Shown: positions 1 through 7,496 of the stretch, one piece after another
Layout of the letters: each line of letters begins with the position of its first letter
Position numbering within the stretch: position 1 is the first letter of the stretch
Assembly: GCF_900187975.1 (NCBI RefSeq)
Contig: NZ_FZPC01000012.1
Location: forward strand, 62,001 to 126,000
DNA from: Pseudomonas delhiensis
GTDB lineage: Bacteria > Pseudomonadota > Gammaproteobacteria > Pseudomonadales > Pseudomonadaceae
Length of the DNA: 64,000 bases
Reading direction: 5' to 3'
Program-made: the position numbers and the translations under genes
Notes under the pieces: model-generated
What the model was told of the DNA's origin: nothing
The model's input: only the letters and a program-made list of their open reading frames with translations
Database searches by the model: none

Positions 1-291
1 GCCCATCTTGTTGCTGCTGTCCTTGGAGATGTCCGAGTTGGCCTTCTTGCTCGCCTGGGTCTTCTCGTTGAGGGTGATGGTGATGATGTCACCGACACGG
101 AAGGCCTTGCGGTCGCCGTAGAGGTTGTTGTCGAACCCGGCCTGGTAGATGGAACCGTTGTTCTGTGCCGCGGGCATCGGCGTGCGTGGCATGACCGGCG
201 CGTAGTACGGGTCGTCCGGCTTGGGCGGAGGACTGACGCAGCCGGCCAGCGCGGCGAGCGCCAGCAGCGGGAGAAAATGGGAACGGTTCAT
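1..291 (-). CDS. flgH: FlgH flagellar L-ring lipoprotein (partial, C-terminus outside window)
   Basis: FlgH forms the outer-membrane L ring, the bushing around the flagellar rod. Only the first 97 codons lie in the window. The protein starts [18 protein letters not shown], a lipoprotein signal peptide whose lipobox LAGC places the lipidated cysteine at residue 18. Beyond it come the FlgH-typical stretches [20 protein letters not shown] and [13 protein letters not shown]. It lies directly downstream of flgG on the same strand (58 bp gap), as expected for the flgFGHIJKL operon. The start is the ATG at 291. Confidence 0.95.
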   Translation of the reverse strand, partial: MNRSHFLPLLALAALAGCVSPPPKPDDPYYAPVMPRTPMPAAQNNGSIYQAGFDNNLYGDRKAFRVGDIITITLNEKTQASKKANSDISKDSSNKMG

Positions 292-349
292 TGCAACTAC
301 CTCTCGGGGAGAGCCACTAACTCGCGGGCCGCGGGGCCCGCGTCATGCA

Positions 350-1135
350 TCAAAGGTTCTGGGTGACGAAGGACAGCATCTGGTCGGCGGTGGAGATCAC
401 CTTGGAGTTCATCTCGTAGGCGCGCTGGGTGGTGATCATGTTGACCATCTCCTCCACCACGCTGACGTTGGAATTCTCCAGGGTGTTCTGCTGCACGGTG
501 CCCAGGCCGTTCAGGCCCGGGGTGCCGACCTGGGGGGCGCCGCTGGCGGCGGTTTCCAGGAACAGGTTGTTGCCGGTCGCCTGCAGGCCCGCCGGGTTGA
601 TGAAGTCGGCGGTCTGGATGTTGCCGATGATCTGCGGCTGCGAGTTGCCGGCCACGGTCACCGACACGGTGCCGTCGTTGCCGACGGTGAAGGTCTGGGT
701 TTCCGCCGGGACCACGATGGCCGGCTCCAGGGCGTTGCCGTTGGAGGTGACGATCTGGCCGTCGGAGTTCAGGTGGAAGCTGCCGTCGCGGGTGTAGGCG
801 ACGGTGCCGTCCGGGGTCAGCACCTGGAAGAAGCCGCGGCCGTTGACCGCCATGTCCAGCGGGTTGTCGGTGGTCTGCAGGCTGCCGGCGGTGAAGTTCT
901 TCTGGGTGCCGACGATGCGCACGCCGGTGCCCAGCTGCAGGCCCGAGGGCAATTGGCTGTCCTGGGTCGACTGGGCGCCGGGCTGGCGCTTGATCTGGTA
1001 CAGCAGGTCCTGGAACTCCGCGCGGTCGCGCTTGAAGCCGGTGGTCGAGACGTTCGCCAGGTTGTTGGAAATGGTGGTCAGGTTCATGTCCTGGGCGGAC
1101 AGGCCGGTCTTGCTGACCCACAGTGCCGGAAGCAT
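350..1135 (-). CDS. flgG: FlgG distal rod protein
   Basis: FlgG builds the distal part of the flagellar rod in the periplasm. The 261-residue protein has the rod/hook family N-terminal signature (SNNLANVSTTGFKRDRAEF, about residues 24-42) and the matching C-terminal helix (SNVSVVEEMVNMITTQRAYE). These are the two coiled-coil-forming ends of axial proteins. Length is that of standard FlgG (about 260). GAGGAG lies 8 bases upstream of the ATG. It follows flgF with a 46 bp gap and precedes flgH. Confidence 0.97.
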   Translation of the reverse strand: MLPALWVSKTGLSAQDMNLTTISNNLANVSTTGFKRDRAEFQDLLYQIKRQPGAQSTQDSQLPSGLQLGTGVRIVGTQKNFTAGSLQTTDNPLDMAVNGRGFFQVLTPDGTVAYTRDGSFHLNSDGQIVTSNGNALEPAIVVPAETQTFTVGNDGTVSVTVAGNSQPQIIGNIQTADFINPAGLQATGNNLFLETAASGAPQVGTPGLNGLGTVQQNTLENSNVSVVEEMVNMITTQRAYEMNSKVISTADQMLSFVTQNL

Positions 1136-1181
1136 ATCGATTCTCCTCGGGCGTCGGATTCATGACGCCTCGATCTGGTGA

Positions 1182-1925
1182 TTAGCTAAATTGCAAAACC
1201 CGCGCCATGGCCTGGGAATCGTCCTCGGCGGTACGCATCATCTTCACGTGCAGCTCGAACTGGCGGGACAGCGCCAGGATCGAGGTCATCTCTTCCACCG
1301 CGTTGACGTTGCTCGCCTCCAGGAAACCCGACTGCACGCTGGCGTTGGCGTCGGCCTGCGGCGCCGGCTGGCCCTGCTTCATGCGGATCATGCCGTCGGT
1401 GCCCTTCTCCAGTTGCTTCGGGTCCGGGGTGACCAGCCTGATGCGGTCGACGGTGGCCAGCGCGTTGGGATTGTTGCCCTGGCCGCGGACGGTGATGGTG
1501 CCGTCCTCGCCGATCTCGACCTTCTCTTCCGGCGGAATGGCGATGGGCCCGCCATTGCCGAGCACCGGCAAGCCGTCGCCGGTGCGCAACTGGCCGAGGG
1601 CGTCGATTTCCAGGCTGCCGGTGCGCACGTAGGCTTCGCCGCCATCCGGGGCCTGCACGGCGATCCAGGCGTCGCCCTTGGCGGCGACGTCCAGGTCACG
1701 CCCGGTTTCCTGCAGGGCGCCGGCGGTGAAATCGGTGGCCGGGCGTTCGCTCATGGCGAATACGCGCGCCGGAAAGCTGTCGCCGAAGACCGGCATGGCC
1801 CGCGCCTGTTCGAAGTCGCGACGGAAACCGGTCGTGGAAATGTTCGCCAGGTTGTTGGCGTGAGCCTGCATGGCCTGCGTGTTCTGGCTCGCGCCGCTCA
1901 TGGCGACATACAGCATTCTGTCCAA
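1182..1925 (-). CDS. flgF: FlgF proximal rod protein (TTG start)
   Basis: FlgF is a proximal rod subunit. The 247-residue product begins MDRMLYVAMSGASQNT and carries the NNLANISTTGFRRDFEQAR motif near residue 27 and the terminal axial helix (SNVNAVEEMTSILALSRQFE). A TTG start at 1925 is chosen because GGAGG sits six bases upstream and because the family normally begins MDxxLYVAM. The ATG three codons later is the alternative. It is the first gene of a second rod/hook unit, preceded by two terminators and a sigma-54 promoter, so it is transcribed separately from flgBCDE. Confidence 0.96.
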   Translation of the reverse strand: MDRMLYVAMSGASQNTQAMQAHANNLANISTTGFRRDFEQARAMPVFGDSFPARVFAMSERPATDFTAGALQETGRDLDVAAKGDAWIAVQAPDGGEAYVRTGSLEIDALGQLRTGDGLPVLGNGGPIAIPPEEKVEIGEDGTITVRGQGNNPNALATVDRIRLVTPDPKQLEKGTDGMIRMKQGQPAPQADANASVQSGFLEASNVNAVEEMTSILALSRQFELHVKMMRTAEDDSQAMARVLQFS

Positions 1926-1975
1926 GGCATTCCTCCAGTGCCGGGTCGGATTCCCGGCGGTGCTGAAGGGACCTC

Positions 1976-1991
1976 AGCAAGCGCTGTGCCA
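1976..1991 (-). promoter_or_regulatory. sigma-54 (RpoN) -24/-12 promoter of flgF
   Basis: The minus strand reads TGGCAC-N5-TTGCT, a perfect match to the RpoN core with GG and GC ten bases apart. It lies about 50 bp upstream of the flgF start. In P. aeruginosa the flgF operon is known to be RpoN/FleR-dependent; here that is inferred from the site alone. Confidence 0.9.
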
Positions 1992-1995
1992 GAAT

Positions 1996-2021
1996 TGAAA
2001 AATCAGCGCAACGCGCTGATT
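1996..2021 (-). terminator. Second of two tandem terminators after flgE
   Basis: The inverted repeat AATCAGCGC / GCGCTGATT (9 bp arms, 3-nt loop, 2001-2021) is followed on the minus strand by TTTCAA, giving GATTTTTC after the stem. It lies only about 10 bp upstream of the flgF sigma-54 site, so it may also act as a protein-binding palindrome. Confidence 0.6.
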
Positions 2022-2035
2022 CGAAAGGAGGAATC

Positions 2036-2063
2036 AAAAAGAAAAGGCTCCCGGAGGAGCCTT
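2036..2063 (-). terminator. Rho-independent terminator of the flgBCDE unit
   Basis: The minus strand shows AAGGCTCC, a 4-nt loop and GGAGCCTT, followed by TTCTTTTT. This is a canonical intrinsic terminator about 55 bp after the flgE stop codon. Confidence 0.88.
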
Positions 2064-2118
2064 GATGGCCGTCAGGCGGCGACGGACTGCCGCCTGCGGC
2101 AAGGGGCCTTTGCCGCCA

Positions 2119-3426
2119 TCAACGCAGGTTGATGATGGTGTCGGAGATGGTGCTCTCGGTCTGCACGGTCTTGGCGTTGGCCTGGTAGTTGCGCTGCGCG
2201 ACTATCAGGTTGACCAGCTGCGCGGTCAGGTCGACGTTGGATTCCTCCAGCGAGCCGGAACCCACCGAGCCCAGGGTGCCGGAGGTGGGCGTGCCGATCA
2301 CCGCCTCGCCCGAGGCCAGCGACTGTTTCCAGGCGGTGCTGCCCACCGGGGTCAGCCCCTGGGTGTTGGCGAAGTTGGCCAGCACCAGTTGGCCGATCAC
2401 CTTGGACTGGCCATTGGTGTAGGTGGCGTACATCTGCCCGTCCACGTCCACCGCCAGGCCGGACATCTGGCCGGTGGCGTAGCCGTCCTGGGTCACCGCG
2501 GTGACCGCGAAGGCGGCGTTGGTCTGGGAGGTCTTGGTCAGGTCGAGGTTGATGCCGCCGGCGGCTCCGGCCGCGCCGTTGGGGCCCCAGGTCACCGGGT
2601 CGGTGGTGGAGTCGGTGATCGCCGCCGGCACCCAGCCGGTGAGAGTCATGGTGTTGTCCGCGTTCACCGTCATGCCGGTGGAGCTGATGCCGGTCAGCTG
2701 GCCGGCGCTGTTGAAGCTCAATTGGCTGGTCAGCGGCGTGGTGCTGGTCGGGTCGGTCGGCGAGCGGCCGTCGACCAGGGTGTGCATGGTCCAGTTGTTG
2801 CTGCTGTCCTTGACGAAGTAGTTCGTCATGGTGTGCGAGTTGCCCTGGGAGTCGTAGATGTCCACCGAGGTCGACCAGTTGTAGCTGTCGGAATCGGCGG
2901 GGTCGAAGGTGGCGTTCGTCGGCGTGGTGGCCGCCGAGTTCAGGCTCAGGGTCGAGGTGATCTTCGAGGTCGGGCTCGGCGGCTGGTTGGCGGTGTCCAC
3001 CTTCAGGTCGGTGATCACGCCGTTGACGACCGAGCCGTTGCCGTTGACGCCGTAGCCCTGCAGGCGGTTGCCCGAGCCATCGACGATGTAGCCGCTGGCG
3101 TCGGTGTTGAAGGAGCCGTTGCGGGTGTACAGGCGGCTGCCGTTGTCACTGACCATGAAGAAGCCGTTGCCGCTGATGGCGAGGTCCAGGCTGCGGCCGG
3201 TGGAGGTCAGGTTGCCCTGGGTGAACTGTTGCGAGACCGACTGGGTGATCACGCCGCTGCCCACGGCATTGCGCCCGGTGCCGAGCATGGAGGCGGCGTA
3301 CAGGTCGGCGAACTCGGTGCGCGACGACTTGAAGCCGGTGGTCCCGACGTTGGCGATGTTGTTGCCGGTCACGTTCAGGTCCGTGCTAGCGGCGTTCAAA
3401 CCACTCAGGGCGGTATTGAAAGACAT
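2119..3426 (-). CDS. flgE: FlgE flagellar hook protein
   Basis: FlgE polymerises into the hook, the universal joint outside the cell. The 435-residue protein has the axial N-terminus (MSFNTALSGLNAAS, then NNIANVGTTGFKSSRTEF), a Ser/Thr/Asn-rich variable middle, and the C-terminal hook signature LEESNVDLTAQLVNLIVAQR. Length is within the usual range of 400-460. The start is ATG at 3426. It is the last gene of flgBCDE, with flgD 27 bp upstream, and is followed by tandem terminators. Confidence 0.97.
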   Translation of the reverse strand: MSFNTALSGLNAASTDLNVTGNNIANVGTTGFKSSRTEFADLYAASMLGTGRNAVGSGVITQSVSQQFTQGNLTSTGRSLDLAISGNGFFMVSDNGSRLYTRNGSFNTDASGYIVDGSGNRLQGYGVNGNGSVVNGVITDLKVDTANQPPSPTSKITSTLSLNSAATTPTNATFDPADSDSYNWSTSVDIYDSQGNSHTMTNYFVKDSSNNWTMHTLVDGRSPTDPTSTTPLTSQLSFNSAGQLTGISSTGMTVNADNTMTLTGWVPAAITDSTTDPVTWGPNGAAGAAGGINLDLTKTSQTNAAFAVTAVTQDGYATGQMSGLAVDVDGQMYATYTNGQSKVIGQLVLANFANTQGLTPVGSTAWKQSLASGEAVIGTPTSGTLGSVGSGSLEESNVDLTAQLVNLIVAQRNYQANAKTVQTESTISDTIINLR

Positions 3427-3453
3427 GGTCAGCTCCCGTGCCGAAGGACGGCG

Positions 3454-4155
3454 TTATTTTCCGATGGTCTGAATGCTGGAGGCGGAGACACTGCCGATGC
3501 CAGCAAGATTGAGGGTCATTTCCCCGCCGCTCTGGCCCAGCGTGACGCTGTTGACCGTGGCCGGCAGGTAAGTGGTCAGCGCAGTGCTGGTGCCATCCAG
3601 GGTGGCGCTGGCCTTGACGGTGTAGGTGCCGGAGGCCACCTGCTCGCCGCTGTCGTCCTTGCCATCCCAGGTGAAGTCGATGTTGCCGCTCTTCTGGCTG
3701 CCCATGTCGATGGTGCGCACCAGCTCGCCGTCGTCGTCATAGATTTTCAGGGTCACGCCATCGCCGTTGGACGGCATCACCAGCGAGCCCTGCACGCCGG
3801 CGCTGGGGTCGTCGACCTGGACCTTGCTGGAGTTGACGATCACCGAGCGGCCGACCAGGGACGAGGCCTGCAGCGCCTGGGACGACTGGAACGAGGAATA
3901 GAAGTTGCCCAGGGTGGTATCCAGGTTCTCCATGCTCTCCAGGCTGCTGAACTGGGCGAGCTGGGAAACGAACTGGGTGTTGTCCTGGGGGTCCAGCGGG
4001 TTCTGGTTGTTCAACTGGGTGACCAGCAGTTGCAGGAACGAGTCCTTGCCCAGCGCACTGGTGCCGGTTTCCGAGGTGGAAGACGACGAACTCGACCCGG
4101 CGTTGAGCGACGAGAGGATCGAGTTCGAGGTGCTGCTGGTGTTGTCGATGCTCAT
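3454..4155 (-). CDS. flgD: FlgD hook-capping / hook assembly protein
   Basis: FlgD is the scaffold cap on which hook subunits assemble; it leaves the mature structure. The 233-residue product has a Ser/Thr-rich export-type N-terminus and the conserved core FLQLLVTQLNNQNPLDPQDN, followed by FVSQLAQFSSLESM (residues about 40-75). The C-terminal half holds FlgD Ig/Tudor-like domains (IDFTWDGKDDSGE). Its place between flgC and flgE is standard. Confidence 0.96.
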   Translation of the reverse strand: MSIDNTSSTSNSILSSLNAGSSSSSSTSETGTSALGKDSFLQLLVTQLNNQNPLDPQDNTQFVSQLAQFSSLESMENLDTTLGNFYSSFQSSQALQASSLVGRSVIVNSSKVQVDDPSAGVQGSLVMPSNGDGVTLKIYDDDGELVRTIDMGSQKSGNIDFTWDGKDDSGEQVASGTYTVKASATLDGTSTALTTYLPATVNSVTLGQSGGEMTLNLAGIGSVSASSIQTIGK

Positions 4156-4171
4156 GGGGCGTCCTCTGCGC

Positions 4172-4612
4172 TTACTGACCCAGGGTCAGGACCTTCTGCA
4201 TCATCTGCTTGGCGGTGTTCATCATTTCCGCGTTGCTCTGGAAGGAACGGCTGGCGGACATCATGTCGGCCATCTCCTCCACCACGTTGACGTTGGGGTA
4301 GTACACGTAGCCATTGGCGTCGGCGGCCGGGTGGTTCGGCTCGTAGCGCGGCACCAGCGGGCTCTGGTCCTCGACCACGCCCAGCACCTGCACGCCGGTG
4401 CCGGCCTGGTCGGTGTCCTGGAACAGCGAGCCCTGGCCGTTCTGCGCCTGCTGGAACATGGCGGAGAACACCGGGTGGCGGGCGCGGTAGGTCTGGTCGA
4501 TGCTCGAGGACACGCTCTCGGCGTTGGCGATGTTCGAGGCGGTGGTGTTCAGACGGGTGGTCTGGGCACTCATGCCGCTACCGGCGATGTTGAAGACACT
4601 GGCAAGGGACAT
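4172..4612 (-). CDS. flgC: FlgC proximal rod protein
   Basis: FlgC is a proximal rod subunit. The 146-residue protein starts MSLASVFNIAGSGMSAQ, carries NTTASNIANAES, and ends in the axial helix NVVEEMADMMSASRSFQSN. The ATG at 4612 lies 5 bp after the flgB stop, suggesting translational coupling. The length equals that of typical Pseudomonas FlgC. Confidence 0.97.
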   Translation of the reverse strand: MSLASVFNIAGSGMSAQTTRLNTTASNIANAESVSSSIDQTYRARHPVFSAMFQQAQNGQGSLFQDTDQAGTGVQVLGVVEDQSPLVPRYEPNHPAADANGYVYYPNVNVVEEMADMMSASRSFQSNAEMMNTAKQMMQKVLTLGQ

Positions 4613-4617
4613 GGCTA

Positions 4618-5025
4618 TCACTCTCCGCGCAGGGCGCCCATCAGGCCTTTGAACTTGCTGTTGAGGAAGGTGAAGCTGGCCTGGAACTGCACGGCGTTCT
4701 GCGCGTAGTTGGCCTGCTCGACCTGCTCGTCGACAGTGTTCTGGTCGATGGAGGGGTGGGTCGGGATGCGGTACTTCAGCGAGTCGTCGCCCATGGCCGC
4801 GCCATCGGCCTCGATGTGCCGGGCGTTGGTGACGGCGGTGCTGAAGGTGCCGCTCTTGGCCTTGTCGGCCTGGGCCGCGAGCACCGAAGCGAAGTCCAGG
4901 TCGCGCGCCTTGTAGTTGGGGGTGTCGGCGTTGGCCAGGTTGTTGGCCAGCACCTCGGCGCGCTGCGAGCGGAAGCTGAGGGCTTGTGCGTGGATGCCGA
5001 GGGCGGAGTCGAAGCTGATGCTCAT
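4618..5025 (-). CDS. flgB: FlgB proximal rod protein
   Basis: FlgB is the cell-proximal rod subunit next to the MS ring. The 135-residue protein (MSISFDSALGIHAQALSF) contains LANNLANADTPNYKARDLDF. A GTG two codons upstream is possible, but the ATG at 5025 matches the family start. It is the first gene of flgBCDE and lies 42 bp downstream of a sigma-54 site. Confidence 0.96.
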   Translation of the reverse strand: MSISFDSALGIHAQALSFRSQRAEVLANNLANADTPNYKARDLDFASVLAAQADKAKSGTFSTAVTNARHIEADGAAMGDDSLKYRIPTHPSIDQNTVDEQVEQANYAQNAVQFQASFTFLNSKFKGLMGALRGE

Positions 5026-5066
5026 GGTCACGAACCTGTTTGCCGGTGTGGGCTTGCCAGCACTTC

Positions 5067-5082
5067 AGCAAGGTGCGTGCCA
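5067..5082 (-). promoter_or_regulatory. sigma-54 (RpoN) promoter of flgBCDE
   Basis: The minus strand reads TGGCACG-N4-TTGCT with correct GG/GC spacing, 42 bp upstream of the flgB ATG. It is as close to consensus as the flgF site, so both rod/hook units should respond to the same RpoN activator (FleR or FleQ by analogy with P. aeruginosa). Confidence 0.9.
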
Positions 5083-5222
5083 AAACGTTAAATCCTTATA
5101 GATCAATGAATTGCCGATGATCAGCGAGCGGCAAAGGGCGGCAAACCGCGGCAAGCGGCAAGGCCTTACCGCCCGGCGGCAAAGCGTTCTGCCCATTCGA
5201 AGTGGTTACGCCCTCTCCCCGG

Positions 5223-5246
5223 CCCTCTCCCGCAAGCGGGAGAGGG
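5223..5246. repeat. Repeat family C hairpin
   Basis: CCCTCTCCCGC-AA-GCGGGAGAGGG is a perfect 11-bp-arm hairpin preceded by a partial extra copy (CCCTCTCCCC). Related elements lie at 15484, 19711, 45061 and 45186, always between genes. Confidence 0.85.
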
Positions 5247-5333
5247 AGCTGTCCGTGCCACCGGGGCGTCCGGCGTGGCCGGTGAATCCAATCGCGGACA
5301 AGGTCCGCCTACCCCGCCACCGCTGTCCCACCT

Positions 5334-5380
5334 GTAGGAGCGCGCCCTGCGCGCGATTCGCGGGCATGGCCCGCTCCTAC
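5334..5380. repeat. Repeat family A (REP-like, GTAGGAGCG...CGCTCCTAC)
   Basis: A 47-bp element begins GTAGGAGCGCGCC and ends GGCCCGCTCCTAC, with internal GC-rich palindromes. Relatives lie at 19828, 36856, 51009, 51078, 51160, 60850 and 61065. It lies in the 550-bp gene-free stretch between flgB and cheR, which holds only repeats C, A and B. Confidence 0.85.
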
Positions 5381-5395
5381 GGTCCGTGCTCGACC

Positions 5396-5491
5396 GTAGG
5401 GCGAATAACCGTTCGCGGTTATCCGCCGTTGGCCGGAACGCCGGTGCCCGACGGCCGCGACGGATAACGCCGTAGGCGTTATGCGCCCTAC
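5396..5491. repeat. Repeat family B, 96-bp full-length copy
   Basis: The element starts GTAGGGCGAATAACCG and ends with the inverted terminus GCGCCCTAC, containing CGGTTATCCGCCG and CGGATAACGCCG as internal inverted segments. Apart from one visible base it is the same as 36696-36791. Shorter or degenerate copies lie at 13119, 19646, 36588 and (inverted) 60983. Confidence 0.88.
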
Positions 5492-5577
5492 GCAGAGCCG
5501 CGCTCAGGAGGTCATGCGACATGGATGTCGCGAGAGCCCAGCGGGCTGCAGGGACGTGCGCCCGGCGGGGCGCCCGG

Positions 5578-6399
5578 CTACTTCGCCTTGTAGATGATCC
5601 CCGGGTTGCACTGGACCATCTGGTAATGCTCCGGCAGCCCGTTGAGCGCCTCGGAGGCGCCGAGGAACAGGTAGCCGCCGGGCTTGAGCTGGGCGTGCAT
5701 GCGCAGCAGGATGTCGCGCTTGACCTCGGCGGAGAAATAGATGAGCACGTTGCGGCAGAAGATCAGGTCGAACTTGCCCAGGGTGGCGTAGCTCTCCAGC
5801 AGGTTCAGCGCGCGGAACTCGACGCGGCCCTTGATCGCCGGCTTCACCGCCCAGCGCCCCGGCCCCTTGGCGTCGAAGTAGCGCTGCAGGCGCTCCTGGG
5901 ACAGCCCGCGGCCGATGGCCAGGCTGTCGTACTCGCCGGCCTTGGCGGCGTTGAGCATGGAGCCGGAGAGGTCGGTGGCGACGATCTGCACGCCGGCCTT
6001 GAGCTGGCCGAGGTTGGTCTTCTCGAACTCGTCGATGGTCATCGACAGCGAGTAGGGCTCCTGCCCCGAGGAGCAGGCCGCCGACCAGATGCGCAGGCGC
6101 TGGCCCGGGCTGGCCTTGATCATTTCAGCGAGGATGCGGTTCTTCAGCACCTCGAAGGGATAGGTGTCGCGAAACCAGAGGGTCTCGTTGGTGGTCATGG
6201 CATCCACCACCTGCTCGCGCAGCTGGCTGCGGACCTGGATCTTCTGCACCAGCTCGCCCAGGCTCCTGATGCCCTGCTGCTCCATCAGCTTGTTCAGGCG
6301 GCTGGCGACCAGGTACTGCTTGTTGGCACCCAGGACGATGCCGCAGGCCTTCTCCAGGAAATCCCGGAACAGCTCGAATTCCATGTTGGTCGATGTCAC
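5578..6399 (-). CDS. cheR: CheR chemoreceptor methyltransferase
   Basis: CheR transfers methyl groups from S-adenosylmethionine to glutamates on chemoreceptors, resetting signalling after stimulus. The 273-residue protein has the N-terminal CheR helical domain (FLEKACGIVLGANKQYLVASRL) and the C-terminal SAM-binding domain with IWSAACSSGQEPYSL (residues about 110-125) and LIFCRNVLIYFS. Length is typical. It follows cheV on the same strand with a 95 bp gap. In P. aeruginosa the equivalent gene at this locus is cheR1. Confidence 0.96.
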   Translation of the reverse strand: MTSTNMEFELFRDFLEKACGIVLGANKQYLVASRLNKLMEQQGIRSLGELVQKIQVRSQLREQVVDAMTTNETLWFRDTYPFEVLKNRILAEMIKASPGQRLRIWSAACSSGQEPYSLSMTIDEFEKTNLGQLKAGVQIVATDLSGSMLNAAKAGEYDSLAIGRGLSQERLQRYFDAKGPGRWAVKPAIKGRVEFRALNLLESYATLGKFDLIFCRNVLIYFSAEVKRDILLRMHAQLKPGGYLFLGASEALNGLPEHYQMVQCNPGIIYKAK

Positions 6400-6494
6400 C
6401 GATCACGCCTCTTTCCAGTTGGCCCGGCGCCGGTCCGGACGCCAGGCGGCCGGGGTCGCCCCCGGCCGTTGCAGACTACCCCGAAGTGCCCTCC

Positions 6495-7427
6495 TCAGCG
6501 TGCGTCCGCCGCCTTGATGCGCTCGACGACACGCGCCGCCAGGTCATCGGGCCGGAACTTGGCGAGGAAGTCGTTGGCCCCGACCTTCCGCACCATCGCC
6601 TGGTTGAACACCCCGGACAGCGAAGTATGCAGGAGAATGTGCAGGTCCTGCAGCCGCGGATCGTGGCGAATCTCCGCGGTCAGGGTGTAGCCATCCATTT
6701 CCGGCATCTCGATGTCGGAGATCACCATCAGCAATTCCTGGCCCGGATTGCCACCAGCGGCAAGCATCTGTTGAAGGTAGTCCAGCGCCTGGCGTCCGTC
6801 ATTGAGCGCGAGCACTTCCACGCCCACGGTCTCCAGGCAGCGGATCAGCTGCTTGCGCGCCACCGAGGAATCGTCCACCACCAGCACCCGCTTGCTCACC
6901 GCCTGGGCCTGGGTGTCGGCGTCGATCACGCCTTCGGAGATGTCCTCGCTGGTGGGCGCGACCTCGGCGAGGATCTTCTCCACGTCGATGATCTCCACCA
7001 GTTGCTTGTCCACCCGCGTCACCGCCGTCAGGTAGTGCTCGCGGCCGGTGCCCTTGGGTGGCGGATGGATCTCCTCCCAGTTCATGTTGACGATGCGCTC
7101 CACCGAATGCACCAGGAAGCCCTGCACCTTGGTGTTGTACTCGGTGATGATCACGAAGCTGTTGTCGATCTCGCGCAGGCCGCGACGGCCGGTGGCCATC
7201 GACAGGTCGAGGATCGGGATGGTGCCGCCGCGGATGTTCGCCACCCCGCGCACCACCGGGCTGGACTTGGGCATCACGGTCAGGCGCGGGCACTGCAGTA
7301 CCTCCTTCACCTTGAACACGTTGATGCCGTACAACTGGCTGCCATCCAGCCGGAACAGCAGCAGTTCGAGACGATTCTGCCCAACCAGCTGCGTCCGCTG
7401 GTTGACCGAATCCATGACTCCGGCCAT
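6495..7427 (-). CDS. cheV: CheV hybrid coupling protein (CheW-like plus receiver)
   Basis: CheV couples chemoreceptors to CheA and carries a phosphorylatable receiver. In the 310-residue product, residues about 15-165 form a CheW-like domain (LLLFRLDGSQLYGINVFKVKE; RGVANIRGGTIPILDL). The rest is a receiver domain: acidic pair in LVVDDSSVARK, phospho-acceptor Asp in VISDIEMPEMDG, Thr/Ser in LLHTSLSG and Lys in NDFLAKF. All key residues are present. The ATG at 7427 has GAAGGGGG just upstream; the frame stays open further 5' but without a better start. It is divergent from flgA. Confidence 0.96.
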   Translation of the reverse strand: MAGVMDSVNQRTQLVGQNRLELLLFRLDGSQLYGINVFKVKEVLQCPRLTVMPKSSPVVRGVANIRGGTIPILDLSMATGRRGLREIDNSFVIITEYNTKVQGFLVHSVERIVNMNWEEIHPPPKGTGREHYLTAVTRVDKQLVEIIDVEKILAEVAPTSEDISEGVIDADTQAQAVSKRVLVVDDSSVARKQLIRCLETVGVEVLALNDGRQALDYLQQMLAAGGNPGQELLMVISDIEMPEMDGYTLTAEIRHDPRLQDLHILLHTSLSGVFNQAMVRKVGANDFLAKFRPDDLAARVVERIKAADAR

Positions 7428-7469
7428 TGCGCCCCCTTCGTATCCGCCGTGCCGCGCATGGCGACAATC

Positions 7470-7483
7470 GGCACGAGCCTTGC
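7470..7483 (+). promoter_or_regulatory. sigma-54-like site immediately upstream of flgA
   Basis: The plus strand reads CGGCACG-N4-TTGCTT with GG (7470-7471) and GC (7482-7483) exactly ten bases apart; only the first T of TGGCAC is changed. The predicted transcription start (about 7495) falls two bases before the flgA ATG, which is odd. Placement of flgA among RpoN-dependent flagellar genes in P. aeruginosa supports use of the site. Confidence 0.6.
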
Positions 7484-7496
7484 TTGAAGTCGTGGC

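Noticed and set aside
2062-4290. A 742-codon plus-strand frame across flgE and flgD
   Set aside because: It is the exact antisense of two certain genes and its composition is that of a shadow frame. No ribosome-binding site or homology features.
221-4708. Long open frames on the plus strand antisense to the flagellar genes
   Set aside because: High GC leaves antisense frames open. These translations are Gly/Ala/Val/His/Gln-rich, lack domains, and mirror confirmed genes.
7428-7490. FliA-type promoter for cheV (minus-strand TTCAAGCAAGG...GCCGATTG)
   Set aside because: A GCCGAT element exists, but the TCAAG element is only 10 bp away and the correctly spaced octamer (GACTTCAA) does not match.
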